Shown here: in pieces, positions 37,301 to 43,365 of the stretch
Layout of the letters: every line of letters starts with the position of its first letter
How positions within the stretch are numbered: position 1 is the stretch's first letter
From: Mytilisepta virgata
Taxonomy: Eukaryota > Mollusca > Bivalvia > Mytilida > Mytilidae
NCBI GenBank assembly: GCA_028015205.1
Contig: CM051520.1
Span: 65,046,694 to 65,110,693 of the forward strand
Reading direction: 5' to 3'
DNA: 64,000 nucleotides
The notes under the pieces: generated by a model
What the model was told of the DNA's origin: nothing
The model's input: only the letters and a program-made list of their open reading frames with translations
The model's database searches: none
Made by a program: the position numbers and the translations under genes

Positions 37301-39055
37301 GCAGTACCTGTAGCCATGATGTCAGTAGGTTAGTAAATTAATATTTCTACTACAAATTATTAACAGAACAACTAGGATTGTGAGCACACTCACTAAGTTA
37401 TACCCCCCGCCCCAACAACCGAGGAACTGTGATAACAAAATGCATGGTGCATGTTGAATTGTCTCAAAATCTCTGAAGTTTAACTGGGTATAACTCTAGG
37501 AAAAATTAATGGATTAGGGCATTCTCAGCATGCACACATCTACATTGTACATATTTTGATGTATATATGGATGCATATCTTCATTTGTACATATATGAAT
37601 CTTGCAGTAACAAAATGCATGGGGAATTGTCTCACAATTTCTAAGTCCAAATGGTAAGGATCTATGAAAAATTAATGGACAACAAAATCCTTAATGCAGC
37701 AGAGTTTACTTGTCATTATCTAAGCTAATACCAAATCTGGGTGAAATATAACAAAAGATGTGGAAGTTTGTTAGGACAGACGGACAGACAGACAGGCTGA
37801 TTCGTATATATACTCTACCCCCCTAAAAAAAACAACAAAAAAAACAAAAACAAAAACAAAAAACTTTGTTAGCGGGGGGTATAATAACAGTATAGCAAAT
37901 AATAGATCCTGAATATGATGACAAAAAATATAGTTTTTGCTTTATATGTTTTCACATAAAATCCGGAAATGACACCAGGTTCTTCGGAAGGATAATCATG
38001 CCTTTCTCTCACTGTAAATGCATTTTTGAAATAAGGCTGATATGTTGTTGACGGATCAGTACACACCATGGAAAAGCTAGTGACTATGTTCAAAGAAAAT
38101 ATTTCACGCAAAATCATAATAAACACACAATGAATAAACAAATTTTGTTTTTAAATCATCAGCATACGGTCCTCTGAAAGAAGGTTATGCTGTATACGGT
38201 TAAGTTGCATAGGATAAAATAAATTAAAAAGAGAATGAAAATGAGAACAGGTTTACCAGTATAATCATGTTTATTCGTGAATTTTTAAAATAGACAGAAA
38301 TAACATAGGTAACCTGAAGACTGTAATTGGAAATAAAATTTTTAAATTCATGTTGAATACATGCACTAGCATCATATGAATTTCAATACAATACAAAGAA
38401 TTTGGTGAGTGCACACTAAATGAAACTAACATTTATATGAAAGACGTACTCATATATTTAACACAAGTAATTAACTAAAGTCTTATTAAAAACAGATAAA
38501 CATTCAATGATTGGTTTATGTTTCTACACTTTTCTCATGCCAAACAACTGTCTTTTTGAATGGTACCATTTTTAAACATTCAACACCCACATGTATTTCT
38601 ATGCCTAATTTCCAGGTGTGAAATATTTAAATGATTGTCCAGTTCAAAAGAAAGTACCTGTTTACCTGCTAGTAGGTGGATGCTTCGGCATGCTGAAGGT
38701 GCTAGGAACAATATGGCGGAACATTCAGTATCGTCGCTATGACGACATGGATACTTTTTACGACGCACATGTCGGTGATGGTGCATTTGCGACGAGAACG
38801 TACCGCATGATGGACATCATCATATCAACATTCTTATTAGGGTGGTTAATCACCGGAACATATTGGGTGTTTTCAATATGGCAGCCTCATTTCCATCAGC
38901 TTTTGCACGAACCTAGTAACTGGTGTGACAAAAACGTGTACATGTTTGCTGTATATCAAATTATTGGATGTTACGCCTTTCTTGCCTTTTTATTGATATC
39001 AATTTGTGCAATGGCTACATGCTACAAGTTCACAAATGTGTTTGATCATTCGTAA
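1121..39055 (+). CDS. TMEM272-like four-pass membrane protein, whole gene (4 coding exons)
   Basis: Four exons join in frame: 1121-1333, 31487-31661, 37269-37328 and 38616-39055, totalling 888 nt (295 residues plus stop). Splice pairs are GTAAGT/TTTTCAG, GTATTT/TTTTCAG and GTTAGT/TTTCCAG, and every junction keeps phase (0, 1, 1). Predicted layout: a basic, Ser-rich N-terminus (1-71); an acidic segment with an EPQYEDV stretch (95-101); then hydrophobic helices near 130-152, 163-183, 215-238 and 257-286. The LNDCP motif after helix 1, the WLITGTYWVFSI segment in helix 3 and the WCDK motif before helix 4 are the signature I recognise from TMEM272-like proteins, a poorly characterised family that is multi-copy in molluscs. 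Molecular function is unknown; plasma or endomembrane location is inferred from the helices. An upstream 5' UTR exon or coding exon outside the window is possible. Confidence 0.82.
1765..2120 (+). pseudogene. LINE (non-LTR retrotransposon) ORF2 C-terminal relic
   Basis: Translation gives LYKLFKRDL near 1770, then KFRKSNHRLPIETGR, YCNLCSSGELGDEFHYLFEC and, after a frameshift near 1990, PDVLKF with SNIFKLCKFIKL before a stop near 2120. The combination 'FR.SNHRLPIE', a CNLC/FEC Cys cluster, 'GDEFHYLF' and a final 'KFI' is the C-terminal signature found after the reverse transcriptase in LINE ORF2 proteins of many marine invertebrates. At least one frameshift and in-frame stops show that it is dead. 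The RT domain is absent (5'-truncated). It lies in intron 1, sense to the host gene. Confidence 0.7.
2130..3215. other. Intronic, nothing recognised
   Basis: AT-rich sequence without a supported ORF, tandem array or inverted-repeat element. The 87-residue frame at 2584-2847 has no start context or domain. Confidence 0.5.
4028..4610. repeat. Tandem repeat, 170-175-bp unit, about 3.4 copies
   Basis: Units begin GGGTATAAAATTATGG at 4028, 4198, 4368 and 4543 (last partial). Each contains TTCGCATGCGCACATCTACGT, GTATGCAAAGTTT and TTTGAGAAACTGCGGGTAC. Fragments of the same family precede it (about 3220-3320) and recur in intron 3 (37440-37690), so it is also interspersed. Confidence 0.8.
4620..6125. 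other. Intronic, nothing recognised
   Basis: AT-rich with short homopolymers; no recognised repeat or coding signal. The frame from 4480 is repeat at its start and featureless after. Confidence 0.45.
6130..7765. repeat. 84/85-bp minisatellite, interrupted by the AGATATCT element
   Basis: Units marked by GACGTGAGAGAAATCTGG occur at 6175, 7535, 7619 and 7703. Spacing is 84 bp on the right. Subtracting the 1269-bp element and its 6-bp duplication leaves 85 bp between the first two, so the array was continuous before insertion. Units also share CCGATACGACACAAAATTTG and GTCATAATGTCCCATG. Minus-strand open frames here are only the repeat read through. Confidence 0.85.
6215..7483. mobile_element. 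1269-bp foldback element of AGATATCT palindromes with 47-bp perfect inverted ends
   Basis: The ends (6215-6261 and 7437-7483) are perfect inverted repeats of about 47 bp starting TATGGCACGCCGTTG. The interior has the 8-bp palindrome AGATATCT recurring roughly every 20-24 bp, about fifty times, with spacers such as TATAAATTAATAG, and orientation switches along the array. A block of about 180 bp is repeated from about 6360, 6537 and (shortened) 7016. A direct repeat ATTTTG lies immediately outside both ends (6209-6214, 7484-7489), which I read as the target-site duplication. There is no ORF, so it is a non-autonomous DNA element. Confidence 0.85.
7770..9795. other. Intronic, only the 8.5-kb hairpin seen
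   Basis: Apart from the hairpin at 8494-8563 there is no gene, tandem array or bounded element that I can support. Confidence 0.4.
8494..8563. repeat. Hairpin, about 25-bp arms
   Basis: The left arm contains CACAATATGAATCTTTTAGG and the right arm its near-complement CCAAAAAGCTTCATATTGTGG. Two GCGACGTCAC sites lie just upstream (8382-8425). Probably a small foldback repeat. Confidence 0.5.
9800..9870 (+). ncRNA. Decayed hammerhead repeat copy
   Basis: GCGCAAAG, then CCGATGA (9813-9819), a stem II region GTAGTAATTAGAC and GAAA (9833-9836), followed by ATTAAAATTGGTATC, the same downstream sequence as the copy at 13.9 kb. U4 of the core is changed to C and stem II keeps only two pairs. Confidence 0.5.
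10213..10256 (+). ncRNA. Hammerhead ribozyme, type I, complete core with short palindromic stem III
   Basis: Stem I 5' strand GCACTG (10213-10218); CTGATGA core (10219-10225); stem II GTTG (10226-10229) and CAAC (10235-10238) with loop CCAGT; GAAA (10239-10242). Then comes palindromic ATGGCCAT (10242-10249; the first A is shared with GAAA), A at position 17 (10250), and stem I 3' strand CAGTGC (10251-10256), which pairs perfectly with the 5' strand. Predicted cleavage is after 10250. Stem III has no room for a normal loop but is self-complementary between two molecules, as in the minimal hammerheads known from Penelope-like elements and retrozyme-like repeats, which are thought to act as dimers. 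No tandem monomer is visible beside it. Confidence 0.8.
10530..10732 (+). mobile_element. Diverged relative of the TTAA element at 26.5 kb
   Basis: Shares GACA.ACTAAT.TTGATCATTGA.AAGCTT, ATT.AAACGTT.AGCT..TTTT and AGAGTTA.CTCCCT with 26645-26760. The inverted ends are no longer recognisable, so it is an old copy. Confidence 0.45.
11795..11965 (+). mobile_element. Retroelement 3'-end repeat fragment
   Basis: AAGCAGGACATGCTTACCC, GGTTTTTAGTGGGAGTTCGT, then GCTTTAGTTTCTGTGCTGT and a T-rich tail. The same order occurs at 21605-21780 and 51590-51745. I associate it with the 3' region of a non-LTR element, but no coding part is present. Confidence 0.45.
11965..13780. other. Intronic, nothing recognised
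   Basis: The overlapping frames on both strands at about 12050-12250 are complementary shadows without domain or splice support. The rest is AT-rich. Confidence 0.4.
13785..13960 (+). ncRNA. Decayed hammerhead repeat copy with its 5' flank
   Basis: TTGGCTCTACCCCTTTTGGTC begins a sequence I recognise as a bivalve interspersed repeat leading into a hammerhead core. Here the core reads CCGATGG (13875-13881) ... GACGAAA (to 13898), then GAGCATCAAAATTGGTATC. Two core positions are changed, so it should be inactive. Confidence 0.5.
14064..15890 (+). mobile_element. Long interspersed element (AGCTCACCTG type) with internal 165-bp tandem repeats
   Basis: It starts TTTAGCTCACCTGACCCGAAGGGTC, runs through a GTCCGTCGTCCGTCG stretch, and ends CAGGTGAGCGATACAGGCTCTTGAGAGCCTC, so the termini are roughly inverted. 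From about 14900 a unit containing ACCAAGATGGCCGCCAC, TTAGTTTAACATAGGGCCCTATGG and AAATCTTCTTGTCTGAAACC repeats at 14915, 15080, 15248, 15412, 15580 and 15734 (period about 165 bp). No protein-coding frame. Several partial relatives lie in this window. Confidence 0.7.
16771..16925 (+). mobile_element. Interspersed repeat fragment ('atgcctgtaccaagtc' type)
   Basis: AAAATGCCTGTACCAAGTCGGGAATATGACAG, then a diverged GAATACACCTTGGAGTACGGTA segment. I recognise the order as a common mollusc repeat, probably a retroelement 3' end. The open frame over it is not a gene. A second fragment lies at about 48712-48810. Confidence 0.5.
17045..17295 (-). mobile_element. SINE fragment, tRNA-Arg-type family (body only)
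   Basis: GGGAAACAAGTTATACC, CCCTGTAGCAGCAT.CTTTTT.GACATCTACATGG and GTGCTAAAGGTATTGTTACCC match the full copy at 33.5-33.83 kb. The tRNA-like head is not recognisable here. Confidence 0.5.
18268..18342 (+). repeat. (TTTTTG)n simple repeat
   Basis: An array of TTTTTG and TTTTG units. It accounts for the Phe/Val/Cys-rich open frames across it, which are not genes. Confidence 0.9.
18763..19195 (+). mobile_element. AGCTCACCTG-type element, 5' part
   Basis: TTTTAGCTCACCTGACCCAAAGGGTC and CGTCGTCCGTCGTC, then CTGCAGTTTTTGCCTTGTATCTC and GGTCAACCCTTTGTTGGGTTATTG, collinear with 14064-14600 but lacking the 165-bp repeats and the right end. Confidence 0.65.
19452..19578. repeat. 127-bp hairpin, about 55-nt arms
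   Basis: The left arm AGGGTCTTGTGACGGTTAAATGCGAAATATTT...CATATTACCC and right arm GGGTAATATG...AAATATTTCGCATATAACCGTCACAAGAACCT are complementary apart from small mismatches. The loop is GACGCGAAGCGGA. It abuts the inverted-repeat element at 19587. Confidence 0.8.
19587..20033. mobile_element. 447-bp inverted-repeat element with three 80-bp tandem units
   Basis: The ends ATTATAATACTTCATGCTAAG (from 19588) and CTAGTATGAAGTATAATAAT (to 20031) are inverted repeats. The interior has three units starting CTCACG(T/C)GA.ATATA at 19736, 19816 and 19896, each with GGACATATTACTGTAGTTCATATGCCG. No ORF. With the adjacent hairpin it may form one composite foldback element. Confidence 0.6.
20040..21600. 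other. Intronic, nothing recognised
   Basis: AT-rich sequence, no ORF of interest, no tandem or inverted structure noted. Confidence 0.4.
21605..21785 (+). mobile_element. Retroelement 3'-end repeat fragment
   Basis: AAGCAGGACATGCTTAACC, CTCGGGTTTTAGTGGGAGTTC and GCTTAAGTTTCGGTGCTGTCTTG match the 11.8-kb fragment. A T-rich tail follows. Confidence 0.45.
22610..23150. mobile_element. Foldback element: three copies of one arm in both orientations
   Basis: An arm with GATATCA...GCTGATAAC..GGGCAATATGAAAAAGACCATG...TATTAATCTAT occurs at 22618-22686 (+), inverted at 23010-23075 and again (+) at 23085-23147. The last two form a hairpin with loop GGGCTAAAGCCC. The sequence between is AT-rich and non-coding. 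Confidence 0.65.
23975..24062 (-). ncRNA. Decayed hammerhead repeat copy, minus strand
   Basis: On the minus strand: TTTTGATCTTGAGCACTG, CTGGTGA (24035-24029), GTTGTCAGTCTAC, GAGA (24015-24012), TGGCCAGATAGTGC, then ATCAAATTTATTCGGTATTTTGTG. Both flanks match the copy at 10.2 kb closely. Core changes (A6 to G, GAAA to GAGA) should abolish cleavage. Its 5' side is interrupted by the TTAA element at 24063. Confidence 0.6.
24063..24708. mobile_element. 646-bp TTAA-flanked inverted-repeat element
   Basis: Begins TTAAGGTAGGAGTTACCTAAT (24063) and ends TTTAGGTACCTCCTACCTTAA (24708), so TTAA is present at both ends and the inverted termini agree over about 16 of 18 bases. No coding capacity. It sits inside a decayed hammerhead repeat whose two halves can be aligned with the uninterrupted copy at 10.15-10.26 kb. 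Confidence 0.75.
24710..26500. other. Intronic; left edge is the far half of the split hammerhead repeat
   Basis: About 24709-24770 continues the repeat interrupted by the TTAA element (AAATAAGCACAACCACATACC). Beyond it there is only AT-rich sequence and a short CTCTGTAC.CCAAAAA triplication at 26424-26476. Confidence 0.4.
26501..26781. mobile_element. 281-bp TTAA-flanked inverted-repeat element
   Basis: Begins TTAAGGTGGTACC (26501-26513) and ends GGTACCACCTTAA (26769-26781), perfect inverted ends with TTAA outermost. The interior includes TTGATCATTGAAAAGCTTAA and GAGTTACCTCCCT, shared with the older copy at 10.5 kb. TTAA target preference is established for piggyBac and Kolobok transposases; no transposase is present here. 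Confidence 0.8.
27885..28015 (+). mobile_element. Old copy of the third SINE type
   Basis: GTCGGTTCGAAACTTGTATTTACTGCATCGCCGTTAC, then GGTCCGATCAGAGTCGGAATAACGTGTCCGAG, parallels the order at 61600-61725 with many substitutions. Confidence 0.4.
28020..31486. other. Intronic, nothing recognised
   Basis: The least repeat-marked stretch of intron 1. The basic 75-residue frame at 29392-29619 has no domain, splice signal or start context. Confidence 0.4.
31487..31661 (+). CDS. TMEM272-like gene, coding exon 2 (residues 72-129 plus 1 nt)
   Basis: The acceptor AATTTTCAG ends at 31486 and the donor CACACAG/GTATTT starts at 31662. The exon is 175 nt, entering in phase 0 and leaving one base (G) that completes a Val codon with exon 3. 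It encodes a hydrophilic, acidic linker starting SFDDEKQL, with EPQYEDV about a third of the way in and a Cys-containing end (CDFICRSSKIICHT) just before the first membrane helix. PxY-type motifs of this sort sit in the cytosolic N-terminus of many small tetraspan proteins. A role in ubiquitin-ligase or adaptor binding is speculation. Confidence 0.8.
32729..32995 (+). mobile_element. tRNA-derived SINE with conserved central domain and (AAAC)n tail
   Basis: The head GGTGGCCGAGAGGTCTAGC gives an A-box (TGGCCGAGAGG) and GGGTTCGAATCTC a B-box, of tRNA-Ser/Leu type. The body contains GGTGGTCCTCTCCGGGTACTCCGGCTTCCTC and AAAACTGGCCGCC, a domain I associate with the Meta/Nin-type SINE domains shared across animals (family name from memory, not checked). 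It ends in CTAAAC(AAAC)n. Intact enough to be a fairly young copy; sits in intron 2. Confidence 0.8.
33493..33832 (-). mobile_element. tRNA-Arg(ACG)-derived SINE, near full length
   Basis: On the minus strand the head (33828-33755) reads GGGCGTCATGGTATAGTG, an anticodon arm whose loop contains CTACGAA (anticodon ACG), and a B-box-like TTTCGATTCCC. The body continues leftward to GGTATAACTTGTTTCCC at about 33493. The head is a relic rather than a functional tRNA, because the acceptor stem does not close. The element lies in intron 2, antisense to the host gene. Confidence 0.7.
34456..34566. repeat. Two-copy tandem duplication, about 45 bp
   Basis: AGCAGTACATAGAAAATAAAAAACAAAACAAAGGACACAAT is present twice in a row with a one-base change at the junction. 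A recent local duplication. Confidence 0.8.
35626..36024. mobile_element. 399-bp TTAA-flanked inverted-repeat element
   Basis: Begins TTAAGGATGATCGCTGGTC (35626) and ends GACCAGCGAGCATCCTTAA (36024): 19 bases with one mismatch. The interior is non-coding. Lies in intron 2. Confidence 0.8.
37269..37328 (+). CDS. TMEM272-like gene, coding exon 3 (first transmembrane helix)
   Basis: This 60-nt exon follows the acceptor ATATTTTCAG and precedes the donor GTTAGT at 37329. In the only open phase it adds FVTVIVGISMAVPVAMMSV between a split Val and a split Gly codon. The peptide is uninterrupted hydrophobic residues and forms helix 1. The exon is invisible as an ORF on its own and is supported by phase compatibility on both sides (1-in, 1-out). 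The peptide continues into VKYLNDCP in exon 4. Confidence 0.8.
37398..37884. mobile_element. Inverted-ended element in intron 3 (TTATACCCCCCGC ends)
   Basis: The left end TTATACCCCCCGC (37398-37410) is the complement of GCGGGGGGTATAA (37872-37884). The interior includes two segments related to the 4-kb tandem repeat (ATTGTCTCA.AATTTCTAAGTCC, GAAAAATTAATGGA) and a GGACAGACGGACAGACAGACAGG stretch. No coding frame. Confidence 0.65.
38616..39055 (+). CDS. TMEM272-like gene, terminal coding exon 4 (residues 150-295)
   Basis: The acceptor TAATTTCCAG ends at 38615 and the stop TAA is at 39053-39055. The exon carries the diagnostic part of the family: VKYLNDCP, helix 2 (VPVYLLVGGCFGML), a charged loop with RRYDDMD, helix 3 (IIISTFLLGWLITGTYWVFSI), an extracellular or lumenal segment ending NWCDKN, and helix 4 (VYMFAVYQIIGCYAFLAFLL) followed by a short Cys-containing tail. 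The conserved Cys in LNDC and in WCDK could form a disulphide if they face the same compartment (inference). An ATTAAA at 39468-39473 is a possible poly(A) signal. The exon has no internal stop, unlike the element genes nearby, so it looks functional. Confidence 0.85.
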
Positions 39056-39475
39056 CGTATAACTATTAAAATCAGTCCATCAGTCATAACCAAGGCCTGA
39101 TATGATAACTCAGTTCTGTGCCCGGATCAGGAATCAGAAAAAAGTGTTTTAAAGGCAAACGATTCATTCGGATATCCGAAGATTCTACAAGGTTCAGCCT
39201 AGCTGTAAGGCAAAAATCGACTCAAATTACTGGACTTGTGCAGAAGGCTGAAAATTTGACTGTGGGAATCTTTCCGATTTTCTGTTCCTAAAACAGCAAA
39301 CGACAAGATTAGTTTAACTTTATAAACAAAAACTGGAAAGAAATGCCTTGACCACAAGAAAACAGAAAACCAACAGATTAAAACATTTCAACGAAGCTTC
39401 TGTGATACGATGTCATAGAAAAAATTATTTAAATTTTGTTATGAGAGTTTGATTAATTAATAGCTTTATTAAAAT
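39056..39475 (+). other. Probable 3' UTR of the TMEM272-like gene
   Basis: Non-coding sequence after the stop, with no recognised repeat. ATTAAA at 39468-39473 is the first reasonable poly(A) hexamer seen. The palindromic repeat element at 39558 begins shortly after, consistent with the transcript ending before it. The end point is inferred. Confidence 0.35.
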
Positions 39476-39557
39476 GTAAAATGGTTTTTAATTTATTTTT
39501 TTTAATCGTTATTATATATAGTCATAATCATTCTTTCAATTTGCATTTACAACTTAC

Positions 39558-40466
39558 AACCTCTCAACTATTCTGTCAGAGAGGACGGTTCTACAACTAT
39601 TCTAGAACGGTTCTAAGGTAGAACCAACCCTGTCATAGATGGTTCTAAGGTAAAGAATTGTCATAAATGGTTCTAGGGTAGAAAAAACCATCCAGAAATG
39701 TTCTAGGGTAGAACTGTCGTAAATGGTTCAAGGGGAGAAAATCAGAATGGTTCTATGATAGAACTGTCATAAATTGTTCATAAACGGTGGAACCGTCTAT
39801 TTTCATTTCCGATAACTCTGTATTGATTATGGCACGTACTCCTCGTCTTCGCTCTTTCCAAACTTTTAAAAAGATTTTTTGAAATATGTTGTAACATTTC
39901 ACATCGATTATAATTTCAATATATGAAATTATGACAATAATTAATAATATTAAATTTATAACCAATTTATACAAAAAAGCAAAAGTACATACGTGTAATA
40001 AAGATGGTGCAAGGTTTTTTTCATGTTTTAACCCACATGAAAAAATTTATTCTGAGTATTTTTTTTATTTTTTTTTACTATATAATATATTTCGGTATGA
40101 TAAAAGTTGATTTGAAAATTATGACAAAAAATAAATTATTTTATTTCTTATAATTTTGATGTTCAAAATTCAAAAACTATTGCCAGCGTCATAAATGGTT
40201 CTAGGGTAGAACCGTTCAGAATGGTTCTAGGGTACAGATGTAGAACCATCCAGAATGGTTCTAGGGTAGAACCCTCCAGAATGGTTCTAGGGTAAAACTG
40301 TCATAAATGGTTCTAGGGTAGAACCGTCCAGAATGGTTCTAGGGTAGAACTGTCATAGATGGTTCTAGGTCAGGACACACCCTGTCATAAAGGGTTCTTA
40401 AGGTGTCAGGATGAGAGTTCTAGAACTGTTATAGAACAGTTCTTCTGGCAGTTCTAAAGAGAGGTT
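39558..40466. mobile_element. Palindrome-array element with GGTTCTA...TAGAACC units
   Basis: The ends AACCTCTC (39558-39565) and GAGAGGTT (40459-40466) are inverted. Two arrays (39590-39790, 40185-40470) are built of about 25-50-bp units containing ATGGTTCTAGGGTAGAAC, itself an interrupted palindrome, separated by an AT-rich core. No target duplication is obvious. Begins about 500 bp after the host gene's stop. Confidence 0.6.
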
Positions 40467-40744
40467 AGAACTAAGCTCAACTGTACATGTATCCATAGTC
40501 CATACAAGTTACCAGTAATCAAAATTATCATGAGAATATTAGTAGTGCCTCACAAGATAACAACACATGGCTAGTAACGAGCTAGTAACGCCTGACCACG
40601 AGTTACATGTAGTTAAATGTGGCCACGATTTAATAAAGACAATATTCAAATGATAAGCAATATAAAATTTATACAATGTTGCGGCTTTTATTTGTTTTGC
40701 CTTGTATATTTACAAGGCACTTTACAACAGTTTTTTCATTTGTC

Positions 40745-41300
40745 ATCACTGGATTAACAAGACTGGACAAGATCTACCTCCCATGAAATTTTCAGACGAA
40801 TCGGCCGTCCCGTTTTCGGCTTATTGCCCCTGAATTGTTAATTTTAAAGAAATTTTGCAGTTTTTTTTACTATTAACTTGAATATTATTATAGATAAAGA
40901 CAAACTGTAAACAGCTAAAATGTTCAGTATAACATGAAATAAATTAAATGTCAGCTGTACAAGTTAAATTGAGGGTCAAGGTCATTAAAAAAGTCCCTAG
41001 CAACTGATGAAAAAGTCCCAAACAACCATATGTATTTGGTTTCGGGACCCTACAATTTACCTTGTCAAGTCAAAATGAAAAGTCAAGAGTCAATGCCATT
41101 GGAAAAGTCCATAGCAACCGATGAAAAAGTTCCTAGCAACCGGATAAATTTGGGTTCATGATTCTATATTAAAGCTGTACAAGTCAATATTAAGGCGAAA
41201 AATGCTACGGTATACATTAAACAGGAAAAAATTATCATTGATGCCAGATCTACACAAAAAATAACATGTGAGCGATTCAAGCTTTTGGGAGTCTCTTGTT
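40745..41300 (+). mobile_element. AGCTCACCTG-type element, right part
   Basis: GATCTACCTCCCATGAAATTTTCAGAC, GAATTGTTAATTTTAAAG and the terminal GTGAGCGATTCAAGCTTTTGGGAGTCTC match the family, but the left end is missing. In between are two tandem-like segments containing AAAAAGTCC.TAGCAACCGATGAAAAAG (about 40990-41150). Confidence 0.55.
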
Positions 41301-43149
41301 AGTTTTGTTACATTTCTCCTTTCGTTTCCATAATAAGTGGCTATTTAGTCGTAATATGATGTTGAGAAAAAATAACGAATTCCGATGTATATATATTCTG
41401 GAAATTCGACAATGTCACAGGAATTCATTGTTACGCGTTGGATACGGTGAAGTCTAAATATAAGGTATTTTTTTTTTTTTGGTCATTATGTCTCCCTCAG
41501 TCGCCTGACCAATACTTCGCAGTTATGTCGATAGGGTATATTCATAGTACAATAAATAAAGCAGAGGTTTAACCTGTGAAGACCCTTCAATTTTCTTCTT
41601 TAATAGTTGACAATGTCTTCAACTTCCTTCTAGATCTATTCAGAACACAAAAATTGAAGGTTCAGCTACATTTTTTTGCGGGGGAGGGGGGTTTATGAAA
41701 TATGGAGAATACTTTTTTCTTCAAAATGCACGTTTAATTTATGTTTTTTAACATAGTGGGAAATGTAAAAAGAAAACCAACCTGACACCCCCCCCCCCCC
41801 CCCCCCGCCGTTCAGTAATAAAATGGTTGGTGCCTAGGTTGCTTTGTTGTTTGGTGCGGGAAACTACCATCATCCAATGTCCAATTTTCATAAATCAGTC
41901 ATGATATATCCCTTTTTCACAAAAACCTGCTTGCTTAATTGAGCAATTGATATAGCATTAAGATACCAAACATGGAACTGCTGAGGTGCTTACAAATATT
42001 TATAGCATATTTCACCTGGAAAAAATATCTTAATTGAATGTTTCAAAAGACTGAGTCAGACATGATTATCATGATGATAACAATTAATTTTTTACAGTTT
42101 TTAAGAATCCAACACAAACCATTTGCAGTTCACGTTAATCTCTAAGTCTGAAATAAACACAAATGTATATGCGTGAAAAGTATAAGGACACAGTATTTGT
42201 TTGTCCTTATTTAGTTAGAATCCACGTCTTTTGTCCACTTACAACAATTATTACGACCGGATGACGTAGTGGTGCATCTGACGGCCTTTCTGATGAAATG
42301 ATGAAAATGGTGGTTTGAAGAGAAAAAAGTTTACGTTTGTTGTACAGTGAGACTATTGGTGAATAAAATGTACATATTCGTACAGAAAAAATGAATATAG
42401 AATCGATTGATGTATGATTTATCTACTTATAATTGGATATATTACGATTTCGAGTCTAAAAACTGCCGACCCAGCATATCACAAAAAAAGACCGCCAGAC
42501 GTCAGAGCAGTCTCGGACTAAGTGGAGCAGGGCATGCTTTCATTTCGAAACTTTTTTTTCGGTACAAGTTCACATCGCTTGAGATATTGTTTTTATAGTG
42601 TCTGGATATTTTTTATTTGGTATGTGTGGTATTTCGTTTACTTATTTCACCCTTGTTTTTACTGTTCTAAAGAATTTCTATCATCCTTGTGTTTTTTTTA
42701 TTAAACACGTTTCTCCTGTATCACCTCCCTGCTTCGATATTTTAACAAATAGAGAAAAATTATACAGTTTAAATGTGTTAAATGTTTTAAAGAAAAAAAT
42801 ATTGAAATGTCTATTATTGAAAACTAGATTGAGAAATGTCAACAAATTAAATCAATGTTGTTTTTTCGGATCTAGAAATCGGTTTTTTGCAGGGAAGATA
42901 ACAACTTAATAATATGCCTCATCTGTTCGTCACTAATTAAAGGTCTTAAAAATATTTAAAGATCTATTTTCGCGTGTTTTTATAAGGGTAAATAAAAGCA
43001 AACAAATAAAGCATTTCAATTAATAGAATCAGTTGACAGAAAACAACCCAGTCTAAAGTATATTAAAATTCCAACCAGACAGTCAATTACTGAGAAAAAA
43101 AAACAAGTTATTAGAGCAACAAAAAGTTGGAATGTTTTCTGAAATGCTG

Positions 43150-43342
43150 GAAATATAAGCCTCTGTACCGGCATTTTAGCCTAATCTTTTTTCGACATCT
43201 ACAGGAGAGTCTTTAACGTGCTTAGGTGTCGATAGGGCATCGCAAATTTGATACCTGACATTTTCACCCCGAACGGAATTCGAAACAGGGACCTTTGGCT
43301 TCGTAGTCCGTTGCGCTAACTTCTACACCACGGCGCCCATAA
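43150..43342 (-). mobile_element. tRNA-Arg-derived SINE, shortened copy
   Basis: The head on the minus strand (43340-43267) starts GGCGCCGTGGTGTAGAAG, with the same CTACGAA anticodon loop and TTTCGAATTCCG B-box. The body GACATCTACAGGAGAGTCTTTAACGTGC is shared with the 33.5-kb copy. The middle is deleted. Confidence 0.65.
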
Positions 43343-43365
43343 ATTGGTACAGTTGCGACCAGTCA

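Noticed and set aside
42407..42909. Three overlapping plus-strand frames
   Set aside because: Low-complexity Phe/Tyr-rich translations of T-rich DNA, without domain, splice sites or family resemblance.
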